Positions 1 through 7,778 of a DNA stretch of 64,000 bases are shown here, one piece after another. This stretch comes from Lysobacter antibioticus (GTDB taxonomy: Bacteria > Pseudomonadota > Gammaproteobacteria > Xanthomonadales > Xanthomonadaceae), in contig NZ_CP013141.1 in the NCBI RefSeq assembly GCF_001442535.1, forward strand, positions 939,907-1,003,906. The letters are read 5' to 3'. Position 1 is the stretch's first letter. Every line of letters starts with the position of its first letter. Under the pieces are notes generated by a model. It was given only the letters and a program-made list of their open reading frames with translations. It did no database searches and was not told the origin of the DNA. The translations under genes and the position numbers were made by a program.

Positions 1-312
1 CGCGTCGCCACCGCGGGCCTGGCCGCCTACGCCGCCAGCAAGGGCGCGCTCGAAACCCTGACCCTGCAGCTCGCGCCCGAGTTCGCCGCGCGCGGCATCA
101 CCGTCAACAACGTCTCGCCCGGCGCCATCGAAACCGTCATGAACACCTTCCTGCAGGAAGACGCCGGCCGCACCGCGATTTTGCAAAGCCAGGCGATCCA
201 GCGGGTGGGCCAACCGGAGGACATCGCCGATGCGGTAGCCTTCGTCGCCTCGCACGAGGGCCGCTGGCTCACCGGCACCACGCTCGATGCTAGCGGCGGC
301 AGTCATTTATAA
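1..312 (+). CDS. SDR family oxidoreductase, C-terminal part (5' end outside window)
   Basis: Frame 1 is open from the first base to TAA at 310-312 and encodes the last 103 residues of a short-chain dehydrogenase/reductase. The SDR catalytic YxxxK is present as YAASK (residues 10-14 of the fragment). It is followed by the typical ITVNNVSPGAIET stretch and by the C-terminal pattern QPEDIADAVAFVAS with a closing GTTLDASGG. Family members are NAD(P)-dependent cytosolic oxidoreductases. The substrate cannot be inferred because the Rossmann N-terminus lies outside the window. The next gene, an MFS transporter, is on the same strand about 100 bp downstream, with an inverted repeat between them. Confidence 0.93.
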   Translation, partial: RVATAGLAAYAASKGALETLTLQLAPEFAARGITVNNVSPGAIETVMNTFLQEDAGRTAILQSQAIQRVGQPEDIADAVAFVASHEGRWLTGTTLDASGGSHL

Positions 313-324
313 GCCGAGATTCGA

Positions 325-408
325 GATTCGGGAGTAGTGATTCGTCGCACCGGCGCTCCTGCTCCCACGCTCTTGCCCCTGCCAATCCCGAATCCCTACT
401 CCCGAATC
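325..408. repeat. Inverted repeat between SDR and MFS genes
   Basis: A 13-bp perfect inverted repeat (gattcgggagtag at 325-337, ctactcccgaatc at 396-408) is separated by 58 bp. It ends just before the MFS start at 417. The arms resemble the ATTCGGGA/ATTCCCGA heptamer repeats at 3719-3765, so this is probably a dispersed intergenic element. It may also form a hairpin. Confidence 0.6.
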
Positions 409-416
409 GCGAAACA

Positions 417-1589
417 ATGAACAAACCCCTGTTCTCTCTCCTGCTCGGCGCCTTCGCGCTCGGCTCGGCCGAATTCGGCACGGTCGGGCTGATTCCGTCG
501 CTGAGCCATCAACTGCACCGCAGCAGCGACGAGCTCGGTTGGCTGGTGGCGATCTACGCCATCGGCGTGACCATCGGCGCGCCGCTGCTGACGCGGTTGC
601 TGCAGCGCTACGACGCCCGCCTGACCCTGGCGGTGTCGATGGCCCTGGCCGGAGTGCTGACCGTGCTCGCTTCGGCCAGCGAGCATTTCGGCCTGCTGTT
701 GATCGCGCGCCTGTTGCTCGGCGCCAATCACGGCCTGTTCTTCTCGTTGGCGATGCCCTTGGCCGGCAAGCTCAGCCCGCGCTCGACCATCGAGGGCATG
801 TCCCAGGTGGTGTCCGGCCTGACCATCGCCATCGTGCTGAGCATCCCGATCATGGGATTCGTCAGCGATCACTATCACTGGCAAGCGACGTTCTGGCTGC
901 TCGGCGCCAGCTATTTCGTCGCCGCGGCGGCGATGTGGCGCTGGATACCGGCGCGTGCGGGCAGCCGCGATATCGACTCGCAGCAAGTCAGTTTCGTCGC
1001 AGTGATCTCCAACCCGCGCGTGCTGTCGGCGTTGATGAAGATCGTCCTGCTGTTCGGCGGCTACTTCATCGCCTACACCTACCTGCCCAAGCTCATCATC
1101 GATTCGCTCGGCTACAGCCAGGACACCGCCAACCTGCTGCTGTTGCTGTTCGGCATCGGCGTGGTGCTGGGCAACCATGTCGGCGGCATCGCCGCGGCGC
1201 GCTTTGGGGTGTCGCGCACGATCGGCTTCAACTACGCGCTGATCGCGGCCTTGTTCCTGGCGATTTATTTCCTGATCGGCCTGCCCTCGGCGGCCTACGC
1301 CGGCATCCTGGTGCTCGGCCTGTTCGCGATGAGCGCGACGCCGTCGCTGGGTCACTACGGCATCGAAGTGTCGCGCCGTCTGATTCCGGGTTCGGCCGAG
1401 ATCGCCTCCAGCCTGACCGTGTCGGGCTACAACATCGGCATCGCCCTGGGCTCGCTGATCGGCGGCGTAGTGCTGCGCCAGGTCGGGCTCAACCAGATCC
1501 TGGTGGTCGCCGCGTTCGTGATCGGGCTGGGGCTGGTGGTGAATTTCCTCGAACACCGTGCCGACCGGCGCCTGGATATGGCGATCTGA
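417..1589 (+). CDS. MFS transporter (AraJ/sugar-efflux-like, 12 TM)
   Basis: A 390-residue integral inner-membrane protein with about 12 hydrophobic segments, a normal length for a drug/H+ antiporter-type major facilitator. The N-terminus has the AraJ/YdhP-like pattern (LLLGAFALGSAEFGTVGLIP), followed by loops such as LLTRLLQRYDARLTL in the place of the family A-motif. The second half repeats the six-helix plan with a central hydrophilic loop near residues 190-205 (ARAGSRDIDSQQ). It is probably a proton-driven exporter of small molecules or sugars. The substrate is unknown. It follows the SDR gene but is separated from it by an inverted repeat, so co-transcription is uncertain. Confidence 0.85.
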   Translation: MNKPLFSLLLGAFALGSAEFGTVGLIPSLSHQLHRSSDELGWLVAIYAIGVTIGAPLLTRLLQRYDARLTLAVSMALAGVLTVLASASEHFGLLLIARLLLGANHGLFFSLAMPLAGKLSPRSTIEGMSQVVSGLTIAIVLSIPIMGFVSDHYHWQATFWLLGASYFVAAAAMWRWIPARAGSRDIDSQQVSFVAVISNPRVLSALMKIVLLFGGYFIAYTYLPKLIIDSLGYSQDTANLLLLLFGIGVVLGNHVGGIAAARFGVSRTIGFNYALIAALFLAIYFLIGLPSAAYAGILVLGLFAMSATPSLGHYGIEVSRRLIPGSAEIASSLTVSGYNIGIALGSLIGGVVLRQVGLNQILVVAAFVIGLGLVVNFLEHRADRRLDMAI

Positions 1590-1819
1590 TCGAGACGGTT
1601 TCGCAGGCCGGCGTCGGCGCGGCCTGCGGGTCGGCAGCGTCGTCGCCGAAGGGTCGCCACAGCCACGACGCCATCGCCTGCGACCGCCGCGCCAACCCCG
1701 CCTCCAGGCGGACCGCCACGACCGGCAAAGGCGATGGCCCAGGCACATTTCCGGCAATCGTAAATGCCGTCACAGACCCGGGGCATAATCGCCGGCTAGC
1801 CATCCCAAGCCGGCCGTCC

Positions 1820-3529
1820 ATGTCCAAGCTGCGTTCCGCTTCCGTCCTTCTCGTTCCCGCGCTGCTCAGCGCCTGCGCCGCCTCGGCGCCGACGCGCAGC
1901 GACGCACCGGCGACGCACGGCGTCGCCATCGACGTCCCCGCGATCCAACACCCGCAAGGCGAGACGCCGGCCTGGTGGTATCGCGACGGCGCCGCCCAGG
2001 CCGCGCAACGCGGCGCCATCGGCGGCAAGGCCAAGAACGTCATCCTGTTCGTCGGCGACGGCATGAGCCTGACCACGGTGGCCGCCGCGCGCATCCTGGC
2101 CGGCCAGCTCAAGGGCGCGCCCGGCGAAGAAAACCGCTTGAGCTGGGAACGCTTCCCCTCGACCGCGCTCAGCAAGACCTACAACACCGATTCGCAGACG
2201 CCCGATTCGGCCGGCACCATGAGCGCGATGGCGACCGGGGTGAAGACCCGCGCCGGCGTGCTCAGCATCGGCCAGCAGGCCGCGCGCGGCGATTGCGCCG
2301 GCGCGTTGGCGGCGCCGATGCTGACCCTGTGGGAACTCGCCGCGAGCAGCGGCCTGGCCACCGGCGTGGTCACCACCACCCGCGTCACCCATGCCACCCC
2401 CGGCGCGACCTTCAGCCATTCGGCCGATCGCAACTGGGAAAACGACATGGATCTGCCGGAGAAGGCCAAGGCCGAAGGCTGCGCCGACATCGCCCGGCAG
2501 ATGATCGAATCGCCCTACGGCACCGGCCCGGACGTGTTGCTCGGCGGCGGCCGCGGCAACTTCATGACCGTCGAACAGCGCGACCCGGAATACGACGACA
2601 AAGTCGGCCAGCGCCTCGACGGCCGCGACCTGGTTGCGACCTGGAAGCAGCGCCACCCCGGCGGCACCTATGTCTGGAACGCCGAACAATTCGCCGCGGC
2701 GCCGAAGGACCAGCCGCTGTTCGGCCTGTTCGAACCCGACCACATGCAGTTCTCGCACGACCGCCCGCAGGACGGCGCCGGCGAACCCTCGCTCGCCGAG
2801 ATGACCACCGCGGCGATCGAGCGCCTCAAGCGCATCAAGGGCGACAACGGCTTCGTGCTGCTGGTCGAAGGCGGACGCATCGACCACGCCCACCACCTCG
2901 GCAACGCCTACCGCGCCCTCACCGACACCATCGCGCTGAGCGAAGCGGTCGAAGCCGCGAACCGGGCGACCTCGGCCGACGACACCCTGATCCTGGTCAC
3001 CGCCGACCACTCGCATACCTTGAGCTTCGTCGGCTACCCGGTGCGCGGCAACCCGATGCTCGGCAAGGTGCGCGGCAGCAGCGGCGAAGAAGGCGACCCG
3101 GGCGATTACGCCCGCGACGCGCTCGGCATGCCCTACACCACCCTCAGCTACAGCAACGGCCCCGGTTACGTCGGCGCCAGCGCGCAGCAGCCCGAAGGCC
3201 CGCACCGCTACCCGCACACCGTCAGCGGCACCCAGATGGCCGAGAAGGGACGCCCGGACCTGAGCAAGGTCGACACCGAGCATCCCGACTACATGCAGGA
3301 AGCGCTGGTGCCGACCAACGCCGAGACCCACGGCGGCGACGACGTCGGCATCTGGGCGCGCGGCCCCGGCAGCGACGCCGTGCGCGGCAGCGTCGAGCAG
3401 AACACGATCTATCACTTCATGCTGCAGAGCATGCCGAAGCTGCGCGCTGCGCTGTGCGCCAAGGGCGATTGCGACGCGAACGCGATTCCGCTGACGCTGC
3501 CGAAGGCGGACGATTTCAAGAATCGCTGA
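1820..3529 (+). CDS. Alkaline phosphatase, PhoA family, predicted lipoprotein
   Basis: A 569-residue secreted phosphomonoesterase that would release phosphate from organic esters outside the cytoplasm. The start at 1820 gives a signal peptide with lipobox LLSAC (Cys19), so it is probably a lipoprotein. The open frame extends much further upstream, but that part lacks family similarity. Alkaline phosphatase signatures are intact: metal-ligand Asp80 in FVGDGMS, nucleophile Ser130 in TPDSAGTM, the VEGGRIDHAHH metal-ligand block, VTADHSH, and ETHGGDDVGIWA near the C-terminus. These match the order in E. coli PhoA (DSA, ID..H, TADH, EH.G). It stands alone. A strong hairpin with a T-run lies 120 bp downstream. 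I saw no convincing Pho box upstream. Confidence 0.94.
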   Translation: MSKLRSASVLLVPALLSACAASAPTRSDAPATHGVAIDVPAIQHPQGETPAWWYRDGAAQAAQRGAIGGKAKNVILFVGDGMSLTTVAAARILAGQLKGAPGEENRLSWERFPSTALSKTYNTDSQTPDSAGTMSAMATGVKTRAGVLSIGQQAARGDCAGALAAPMLTLWELAASSGLATGVVTTTRVTHATPGATFSHSADRNWENDMDLPEKAKAEGCADIARQMIESPYGTGPDVLLGGGRGNFMTVEQRDPEYDDKVGQRLDGRDLVATWKQRHPGGTYVWNAEQFAAAPKDQPLFGLFEPDHMQFSHDRPQDGAGEPSLAEMTTAAIERLKRIKGDNGFVLLVEGGRIDHAHHLGNAYRALTDTIALSEAVEAANRATSADDTLILVTADHSHTLSFVGYPVRGNPMLGKVRGSSGEEGDPGDYARDALGMPYTTLSYSNGPGYVGASAQQPEGPHRYPHTVSGTQMAEKGRPDLSKVDTEHPDYMQEALVPTNAETHGGDDVGIWARGPGSDAVRGSVEQNTIYHFMLQSMPKLRAALCAKGDCDANAIPLTLPKADDFKNR

Positions 3530-3539
3530 GGCGTAGCGC

Positions 3540-3575
3540 AAATCCCCCCTGCCCCTTTTCAAAGGGGGAACAGCA
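3540..3575. repeat. C-rich/G-rich palindromic element (family B)
   Basis: The stretch aaatcccccct...ccccttttcaaagggg contains the stem CCCCTTT-tc-AAAGGGG at 3552-3567. The same element occurs at 7585-7630 and, with long arms, at 57677-57727. It is therefore a dispersed intergenic repeat. Confidence 0.6.
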
Positions 3576-3651
3576 AGAGCAAGGCGCAGGGCGCGCGACC
3601 GAACGCCCTCTCGCATCGCTTACGCTCAGCCCCTTCTTCGGGGCGAACAAC

Positions 3652-3684
3652 AAAACGGCGACCTGCCAGCAGGTCGCCGTTTTT
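3652..3684. terminator. Rho-independent, possibly bidirectional terminator
   Basis: The stem AAAACGGCGACCTG (3652-3665) pairs perfectly with CAGGTCGCCGTTTT (3670-3683) around a 4-nt loop. A run of T follows on the + strand and an A-run precedes it. It lies between the phosphatase (+) and the convergent hemJ-like gene (-), so it could end both transcripts. Confidence 0.8.
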
Positions 3685-3718
3685 CGTTACCAGGTCACCA
3701 GCGTCGGCCCGCTTTTAC

Positions 3719-3765
3719 GATTCCCGATTCCCGATTCCCGATTCCCGCCTCCCGCCTCCCGCCTC
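3719..3765. repeat. Heptanucleotide tandem repeat (GATTCCC)4(GCCTCCC)2+
   Basis: Four perfect GATTCCC units run from 3719 to 3746. Two GCCTCCC units and a partial third continue to 3765. The array abuts and touches the stop codon of the gene at 3764-4186. Such heptamer arrays are prone to replication slippage. Confidence 0.85.
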
Positions 3766-4186
3766 AAAACGGCTTAGCCAACACCAGCCAGACGATCGCG
3801 ATCAGGGCGAACACCGGGATCTCGTTGAAGATGCGCAGAGTGCGCGAGGACGGCAGCGCGCGGCCCTGGTCGACGCCCTTGAGCCAGCGGCCGGTGACGA
3901 TGTAGAAGGCCAGCATCGCCGCGACCACGGTCAGCTTGGCGTGCAGCCAGCCGCCGCTCATGTGGAACACGAACCAGAGCACGCCGCCGAGGATCGCGGC
4001 GACGCCGAACATGATGTGGCCGAAGCGGTACAGGCGCCGGCCCATCAGCACCAGGCGCGCGCGCACCGCCGGCTCGTCGCCGGCCTCGGCCAGGTTGACC
4101 AGGATCCGCGGCAGGTAGAACACCGAGCCCATCCAGGCCATTACGAACACGAGATGGAAGGTCTTGGTCCACAGATAGGCATTCAT
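3764..4186 (-). CDS. hemJ: HemJ/CopD-like membrane protein (putative protoporphyrinogen IX oxidase)
   Basis: A 140-residue inner-membrane protein with four predicted TM helices. Its N-terminus WTKTFHLVFVMAWMGSVFYL carries the conserved His and FYLPR motif of the HemJ (UPF0093) family, and a later WLHAKLTVV holds the conserved Lys. HemJ oxidises protoporphyrinogen IX to protoporphyrin IX in haem synthesis in bacteria that lack HemG or HemY. The ATG at 4186 is chosen because family homology begins there; the frame runs 55 codons further upstream without similarity. The related annotation 'CopD family protein' is possible, since both families share this fold. It converges on the phosphatase gene and is divergent from the methyltransferase at 4344. 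Confidence 0.8.
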   Translation of the reverse strand: MNAYLWTKTFHLVFVMAWMGSVFYLPRILVNLAEAGDEPAVRARLVLMGRRLYRFGHIMFGVAAILGGVLWFVFHMSGGWLHAKLTVVAAMLAFYIVTGRWLKGVDQGRALPSSRTLRIFNEIPVFALIAIVWLVLAKPF

Positions 4187-4343
4187 GCGCGGGCGTCCTG
4201 AAGTCGGCTGGCGGTACTGGCGGTACTGGCGGGCGGAGTCGATGGCGAAACCATCGCACGGACCGCCGGCGCGCATCGCGCCGCGTCCTGTCCGCCGGCC
4301 GGGCGCGATAGGATGCCACGCTCCACGCAACGCCGACGCCCAC

Positions 4344-4952
4344 ATGAGCAAACAGTACGACCGCGACTACTTCCAGCGCTGGTACCGCGACCCGGCCCTC
4401 AAGGACCAGGCCATCGGCGGCAGCGCCCGCCTCGCGCGCAAGGTCGCGCTGGCCGTGGCCACGGCCGAATACCACCTCGAACGCCCGCTGCGCAGCGTGC
4501 TCGACATCGGCTGCGGCGAAGGGCCGTGGCGGGCGCCGCTGCTGAAGCTGCGGCCGCGCGCGAGCTATCTGGGCTTCGACAGCAGCGAGTACGCGATCGG
4601 CCGCTACGGCCGCAGCCGCAACCTGCACCTGGCGCGCTTCGGCGACTTCGAGTTCCTGCGCCCCAGCGCGCCGGTCGACTTGCTGATCTGCAGCGATGTG
4701 CTGCACTACCTGGACACGCGCGAACTCGACCGCGGCCTGTCCGGCCTGGCCGAACTCTGCGGCGGCGTCGCCTTCCTGGAAACCTTCAGCCGCGAGGATG
4801 GCATCGAGGGCGATACGGTCGGCTTCAAGCGCCGCCCGGCCAAGTTCTATCGCGAACGCTTCGCCGCCCAAGGGTTCGCCAGCCTGGGCTCGCACCTGTG
4901 GCTGGCGCCCGACCTGCGCGGCGGCACCGCGGCTTTGGAAACCGCTGAGTGA
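4344..4952 (+). CDS. Class I SAM-dependent methyltransferase
   Basis: A 202-residue soluble protein with a Rossmann-type methyltransferase core. Motif I is VLDIGCGEGPW (about residues 52-62), followed by YLGFDSSEYAI for the acidic end of strand 2, then FEFLRPSAPVDLLICSDVLH for the motif II/III region. The ATG at 4344 is preferred because homology begins near there. The substrate is not evident; the short compact form resembles general small-molecule or biotin/ubiquinone-type methyltransferases. It is divergent from the hemJ-like gene (157 bp apart) and followed by a palindromic repeat region. Confidence 0.88.
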   Translation: MSKQYDRDYFQRWYRDPALKDQAIGGSARLARKVALAVATAEYHLERPLRSVLDIGCGEGPWRAPLLKLRPRASYLGFDSSEYAIGRYGRSRNLHLARFGDFEFLRPSAPVDLLICSDVLHYLDTRELDRGLSGLAELCGGVAFLETFSREDGIEGDTVGFKRRPAKFYRERFAAQGFASLGSHLWLAPDLRGGTAALETAE

Positions 4953-4968
4953 AGCACTTGGCCCCGGG

Positions 4969-5053
4969 GTAGGAGCGGCGCAGGCCGCGACCGCGAATCC
5001 GCAACCACGACGTCAGCGGGAACCATGACGGTCGCGGCTCGTGCCGCTCCTGC
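4969..5053. repeat. Family A palindromic intergenic repeat (inverted pair)
   Basis: The arm gtaggagcggcgcaggccgcgacc at 4969-4992 is matched in inverted orientation, with a few mismatches, by ggtcgcggctcgtgccgctcctgc at 5030-5053. This repeat recurs at 18792, 22700, 24642, 31472-32081 and 35225-35411. Each arm also contains the internal dyad GCGGC/GCCGC. It lies between the methyltransferase and phaZ. Confidence 0.85.
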
Positions 5054-5243
5054 AAGGCCATCAACCGGCACGCCGCGCGTCTCAGCCCATCCTGGAACGC
5101 CGGTCGCACTCGCTCGGGCCATTCACGCGACCGCCATCCCAATCCGCTATGCTGCGGCGCAGCAAACCACCCGGGCCGGAGCCTCCACGCTCCGGCCTCA
5201 GGCCGTACCGCCACAGTCGTAACGTCACAGAGAGTCCCATCCG

Positions 5244-6491
5244 ATGCTGCTTTATCAGATGCATGAACTCGGCCGTGCCTGGATGGCGCCGATGACCTAC
5301 TGGGCCGAAGCCGGCGCGAAGATGTTCGCCGCGCCCGGCAGTTGGCTCTCGGCCGTGCCCGGCGCCTCGCGCCTGGCCGCCGGTTACGAACTGCTGTACC
5401 GGGTCGGCAAGGATTACGAGAAGCCCGAGTTCGGCATCCACTCGATCCAGATCGACGGCAACGCCTATCCGGTGATCGAGCGCGAGATGCAGCGCAAGCC
5501 GTTCTGCCGGCTGCTGCGCTTCAAGCGCTATGCCGACGACGCCGACAACATCGCCGAGCTCAAGGACGATCCGCCGGTGCTGGTGGTCGCGCCCTTGTCC
5601 GGCCACCACAGCACCCTGCTGCGCGACACGGTCAAGACCCTGCTGCGCGACCACAAGGTCTACATCACCGACTGGGTCGACGCGCGCATGGTGCCGGCCG
5701 AGGACGGCGCCTTCACCCTCGACGACTACGTCGCCTACATCCAGGATTTCATCCGCCTGATCGGCGCCGAGACCCTGCACGTGATCAGCGTCTGCCAGCC
5801 GACCGTGCCGGTGCTCGCCGCGGTCTCGCTGATGGCTGCGCGCGGCGAAGCCACGCCGCGTTCGCTGGTGATGATGGGCGGCCCGATCGACACCCGCGAA
5901 AGCCCGACCCAGGTCAACGATCTCGCCGTGCACAAGCCGTTGTGGTGGTTCGAGGGCAACCTGATCCACCACGTGCCGGCCAATTTCCCCGGCCGCGGCC
6001 GCCGCGTCTACCCGGGCTTCCTGCAGCACGGCGGTTTCGTCGCGATGAACCCGGAACGGCATTTCCAGTCGCACTGGGATTTCTACCAGGACCTGGTCAA
6101 GGGCGATCTCGAAGACGCCGACTCGCATCGCCGTTTCTACGACGAGTACAACGCCGTGCTCGACATGCCGGCCGAGTACTACCTCGACACCATCCGCGTG
6201 GTGTTCCAGGAGCACCTGCTGCCGCGCGGCCTGTGGGACGTCGCCGGCGAACGGGTGAATCCGGGCGCGATCAAGAACACCGCCCTGCTCACCATCGAAG
6301 GCGAGCTCGACGATATTTCCGGCCAGGGCCAGACCCGCGCCGCGCACACCCTGTGCACCGGCGTGGCCGAAGCCGACCGCGAGCACCTGACCATCCTCGG
6401 CGCCGGCCATTACGGCATCTTCAGCGGCCGCCGCTGGCGCGAGCAGGTCTATCCGCAGGTACGCAAGTTCATCGCCAAGTACGCAGCCTGA
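5244..6491 (+). CDS. phaZ: Intracellular polyhydroxyalkanoate (PHB) depolymerase
   Basis: A 415-residue cytosolic enzyme that breaks down native poly(3-hydroxybutyrate) granules. The N-terminus MLLYQMHELGRAWMAPMTYW and the whole length match the i-PHB depolymerase family (about 400-420 residues). The nucleophile is a cysteine, Cys184, in ISVCQPTVP, taking the place of a lipase-box serine. The other triad members are Asp356 in EGELDD and His389 in GAGHYG. This spacing corresponds to the Cys-Asp-His triad described for Ralstonia i-PHB depolymerase. No PHA synthase or phasin is present in the window, so substrate supply must be encoded elsewhere. A strong terminator follows. Confidence 0.93.
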   Translation: MLLYQMHELGRAWMAPMTYWAEAGAKMFAAPGSWLSAVPGASRLAAGYELLYRVGKDYEKPEFGIHSIQIDGNAYPVIEREMQRKPFCRLLRFKRYADDADNIAELKDDPPVLVVAPLSGHHSTLLRDTVKTLLRDHKVYITDWVDARMVPAEDGAFTLDDYVAYIQDFIRLIGAETLHVISVCQPTVPVLAAVSLMAARGEATPRSLVMMGGPIDTRESPTQVNDLAVHKPLWWFEGNLIHHVPANFPGRGRRVYPGFLQHGGFVAMNPERHFQSHWDFYQDLVKGDLEDADSHRRFYDEYNAVLDMPAEYYLDTIRVVFQEHLLPRGLWDVAGERVNPGAIKNTALLTIEGELDDISGQGQTRAAHTLCTGVAEADREHLTILGAGHYGIFSGRRWREQVYPQVRKFIAKYAA

Positions 6492-7010
6492 GCTTTCCCG
6501 CGCCAAAGCGCGCACCGCCGCCGCAACCCGAGCCCGATGCCATGCATCGGGCTTTTTTTGCAAGAACCCCGCCGATTCGCACGGAAAAACTGTCGACTGC
6601 GTAGCAAACGCGGCCGTCGCCGCCAGGACCCGGCGAATTTTGCGGATAGAGTCTGCGCTGAGGCCCGCTGAAGGATCGCCGCGCCCCACCGAACGCTGCC
6701 TGTGCAGTCGCCCTCGCTTCGAGGCCGCATCGAATCAGCTCGGCGAACAAGGACCACGCGAACCGGCCACGCCGTTCGCGACATGCCAGGAAGGCCCAAT
6801 GCCGCATCGCATCGTTCCCTCGCCATCGCCCGTCGCAACGCCGACGCGTCGCGTTGCGCCACCCCGCGCGCTCGTCGCAAGCGCGATCGCCGACTGCGAT
6901 TGCGCGCTCCTACGTCCCGTCGCAAGGAATGGCGCCCTGTCCGCGCCCTTGCCCCGGATCGTGCTTCATCCCTCGACTCGTTCCATGGCCCCCGACTCAA
7001 GGAGAACCGC
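6492..7010. other. Gene-free interval after phaZ
   Basis: This interval of about 520 bp contains the phaZ terminator at 6531-6559. The rest has open frames but none with plausible codon use or similarity. The last part carries the ribosome binding site (aaggagaac) of the small secreted protein at 7011. Confidence 0.6.
6531..6559 (+). terminator. Rho-independent terminator of phaZ
   Basis: The perfect stem AGCCCGATGC / GCATCGGGCT (6531-6540 and 6544-6553) has a 3-nt loop and is followed by seven T. It lies 40 bp after the phaZ stop codon. Confidence 0.92.
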
Positions 7011-7403
7011 ATGAAATTCGCCACCGTTTCCGCCGTCCTGTCCGCCCTGATGCTGTGCTCGGGTGCGGCCTCCGCCGCCACCCCGGCCTGCCAGTCCGCT
7101 CGCATCCAAGTCGAGATCAGCCACATCCAACGCGTCCAGGCCTGCACCACGCAAGGCCCGAACAGCCCGATCTGCCAGCAGCACCAGCAGGTCGAGAACG
7201 TCTACTGGCAGCTGATGGATGCGCAATGCCCGGCGCCGACGCCGCAGTGTTCGGTCAACCGCCAGATGTACAACATCGTTTCGCAGCAACGCGCGATGAA
7301 GTGCCAGCAAGCCGGCTCGTCGACCGACCCGGTCTGCCAGGCCGCGATGCAGCAGGAGCAGGCCAGCTTCCTGCAGGTCAAGCTCAGCTGCTTCCTGCAG
7401 TGA
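7011..7403 (+). CDS. Small cysteine-rich secreted protein, function unknown
   Basis: A 130-residue protein whose start is fixed by a good Shine-Dalgarno sequence (aaggag, 6-8 bp upstream of ATG 7011). A Sec signal peptide covers about residues 1-23 (cleavage after ASAA). The mature part is Gln-rich and holds eight cysteines, two of them in the repeated context CQQ/CQxA, enough for four disulfides in the periplasm or outside. The pattern (SxxC...QxCTTQ...xICQQ) looks helical and repeated. I do not recognise the family. It stands alone between two strong hairpins. Confidence 0.7.
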   Translation: MKFATVSAVLSALMLCSGAASAATPACQSARIQVEISHIQRVQACTTQGPNSPICQQHQQVENVYWQLMDAQCPAPTPQCSVNRQMYNIVSQQRAMKCQQAGSSTDPVCQAAMQQEQASFLQVKLSCFLQ

Positions 7404-7584
7404 TGCGCGACCTGCTTCACGCGCCTCAACCGCGAACGAATCGCAGCCACGACGCTTGAGCGGCGCTCTACGAACACGCCTCTCACATCGCCCCCTGGAG
7501 AGGGGGCGAGCGCCCGACATGAGCACGAAGCCCGATGGAGGTGTCGGCGCGGGGATTTGCTGTTCGGTGCGATGCGTGCGGCTA

Positions 7585-7630
7585 AGCAAAAGCAAATCCT
7601 CCCTTTTCAAAGGGGGGAACAGCAACAGCA
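7585..7630. repeat. C-rich/G-rich palindromic element (family B)
   Basis: The sequence gcaaatcctcccttttcaaaggggggaacagc has stem CCCTTT-tc-AAAGGG at 7601-7614. It is closely similar to 3540-3575 and 57677-57727. Confidence 0.65.
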
Positions 7631-7698
7631 AAACCAGAAGCCAAAAACCAAAAAAGACCAAAGCTAACGGGCCGGAACGAGCTGGTTGCGGATGGACG

Positions 7699-7745
7699 CC
7701 CGAACGCAACGAAGCCGGCATCGGGCCGGCTTCGTTGCGTTCGGG
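7699..7745. terminator. Very stable hairpin between convergent genes
   Basis: The 21-bp arm cccgaacgcaacgaagccggc at 7699-7719 is perfectly complementary to 7725-7745 around a 5-nt loop. It lies between the secreted-protein gene (+) and the sensor-domain gene (-). No long T-run follows, so it may act as a transcript-end stabiliser rather than as a classical terminator. Confidence 0.6.
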
Positions 7746-7778
7746 ACCGCGGCAACAACCGCGACATGGAGCGGGTTA

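Larger units (their letters stand above)
7404..7778. other. Intergenic interval rich in hairpins
   Basis: The interval contains a GC hairpin CGCCCCCT/AGGGGGCG (7489-7508), a family B element (7585-7630) and a 21-bp perfect hairpin (7699-7745). No gene is evident. It separates a + strand gene from a convergent - strand operon. Confidence 0.6.

Noticed and set aside
1700..1819. Pho box before the alkaline phosphatase gene
   Set aside because: Only a single half-site-like CCGTCAC is visible, not two direct CTGTCAT-type repeats.
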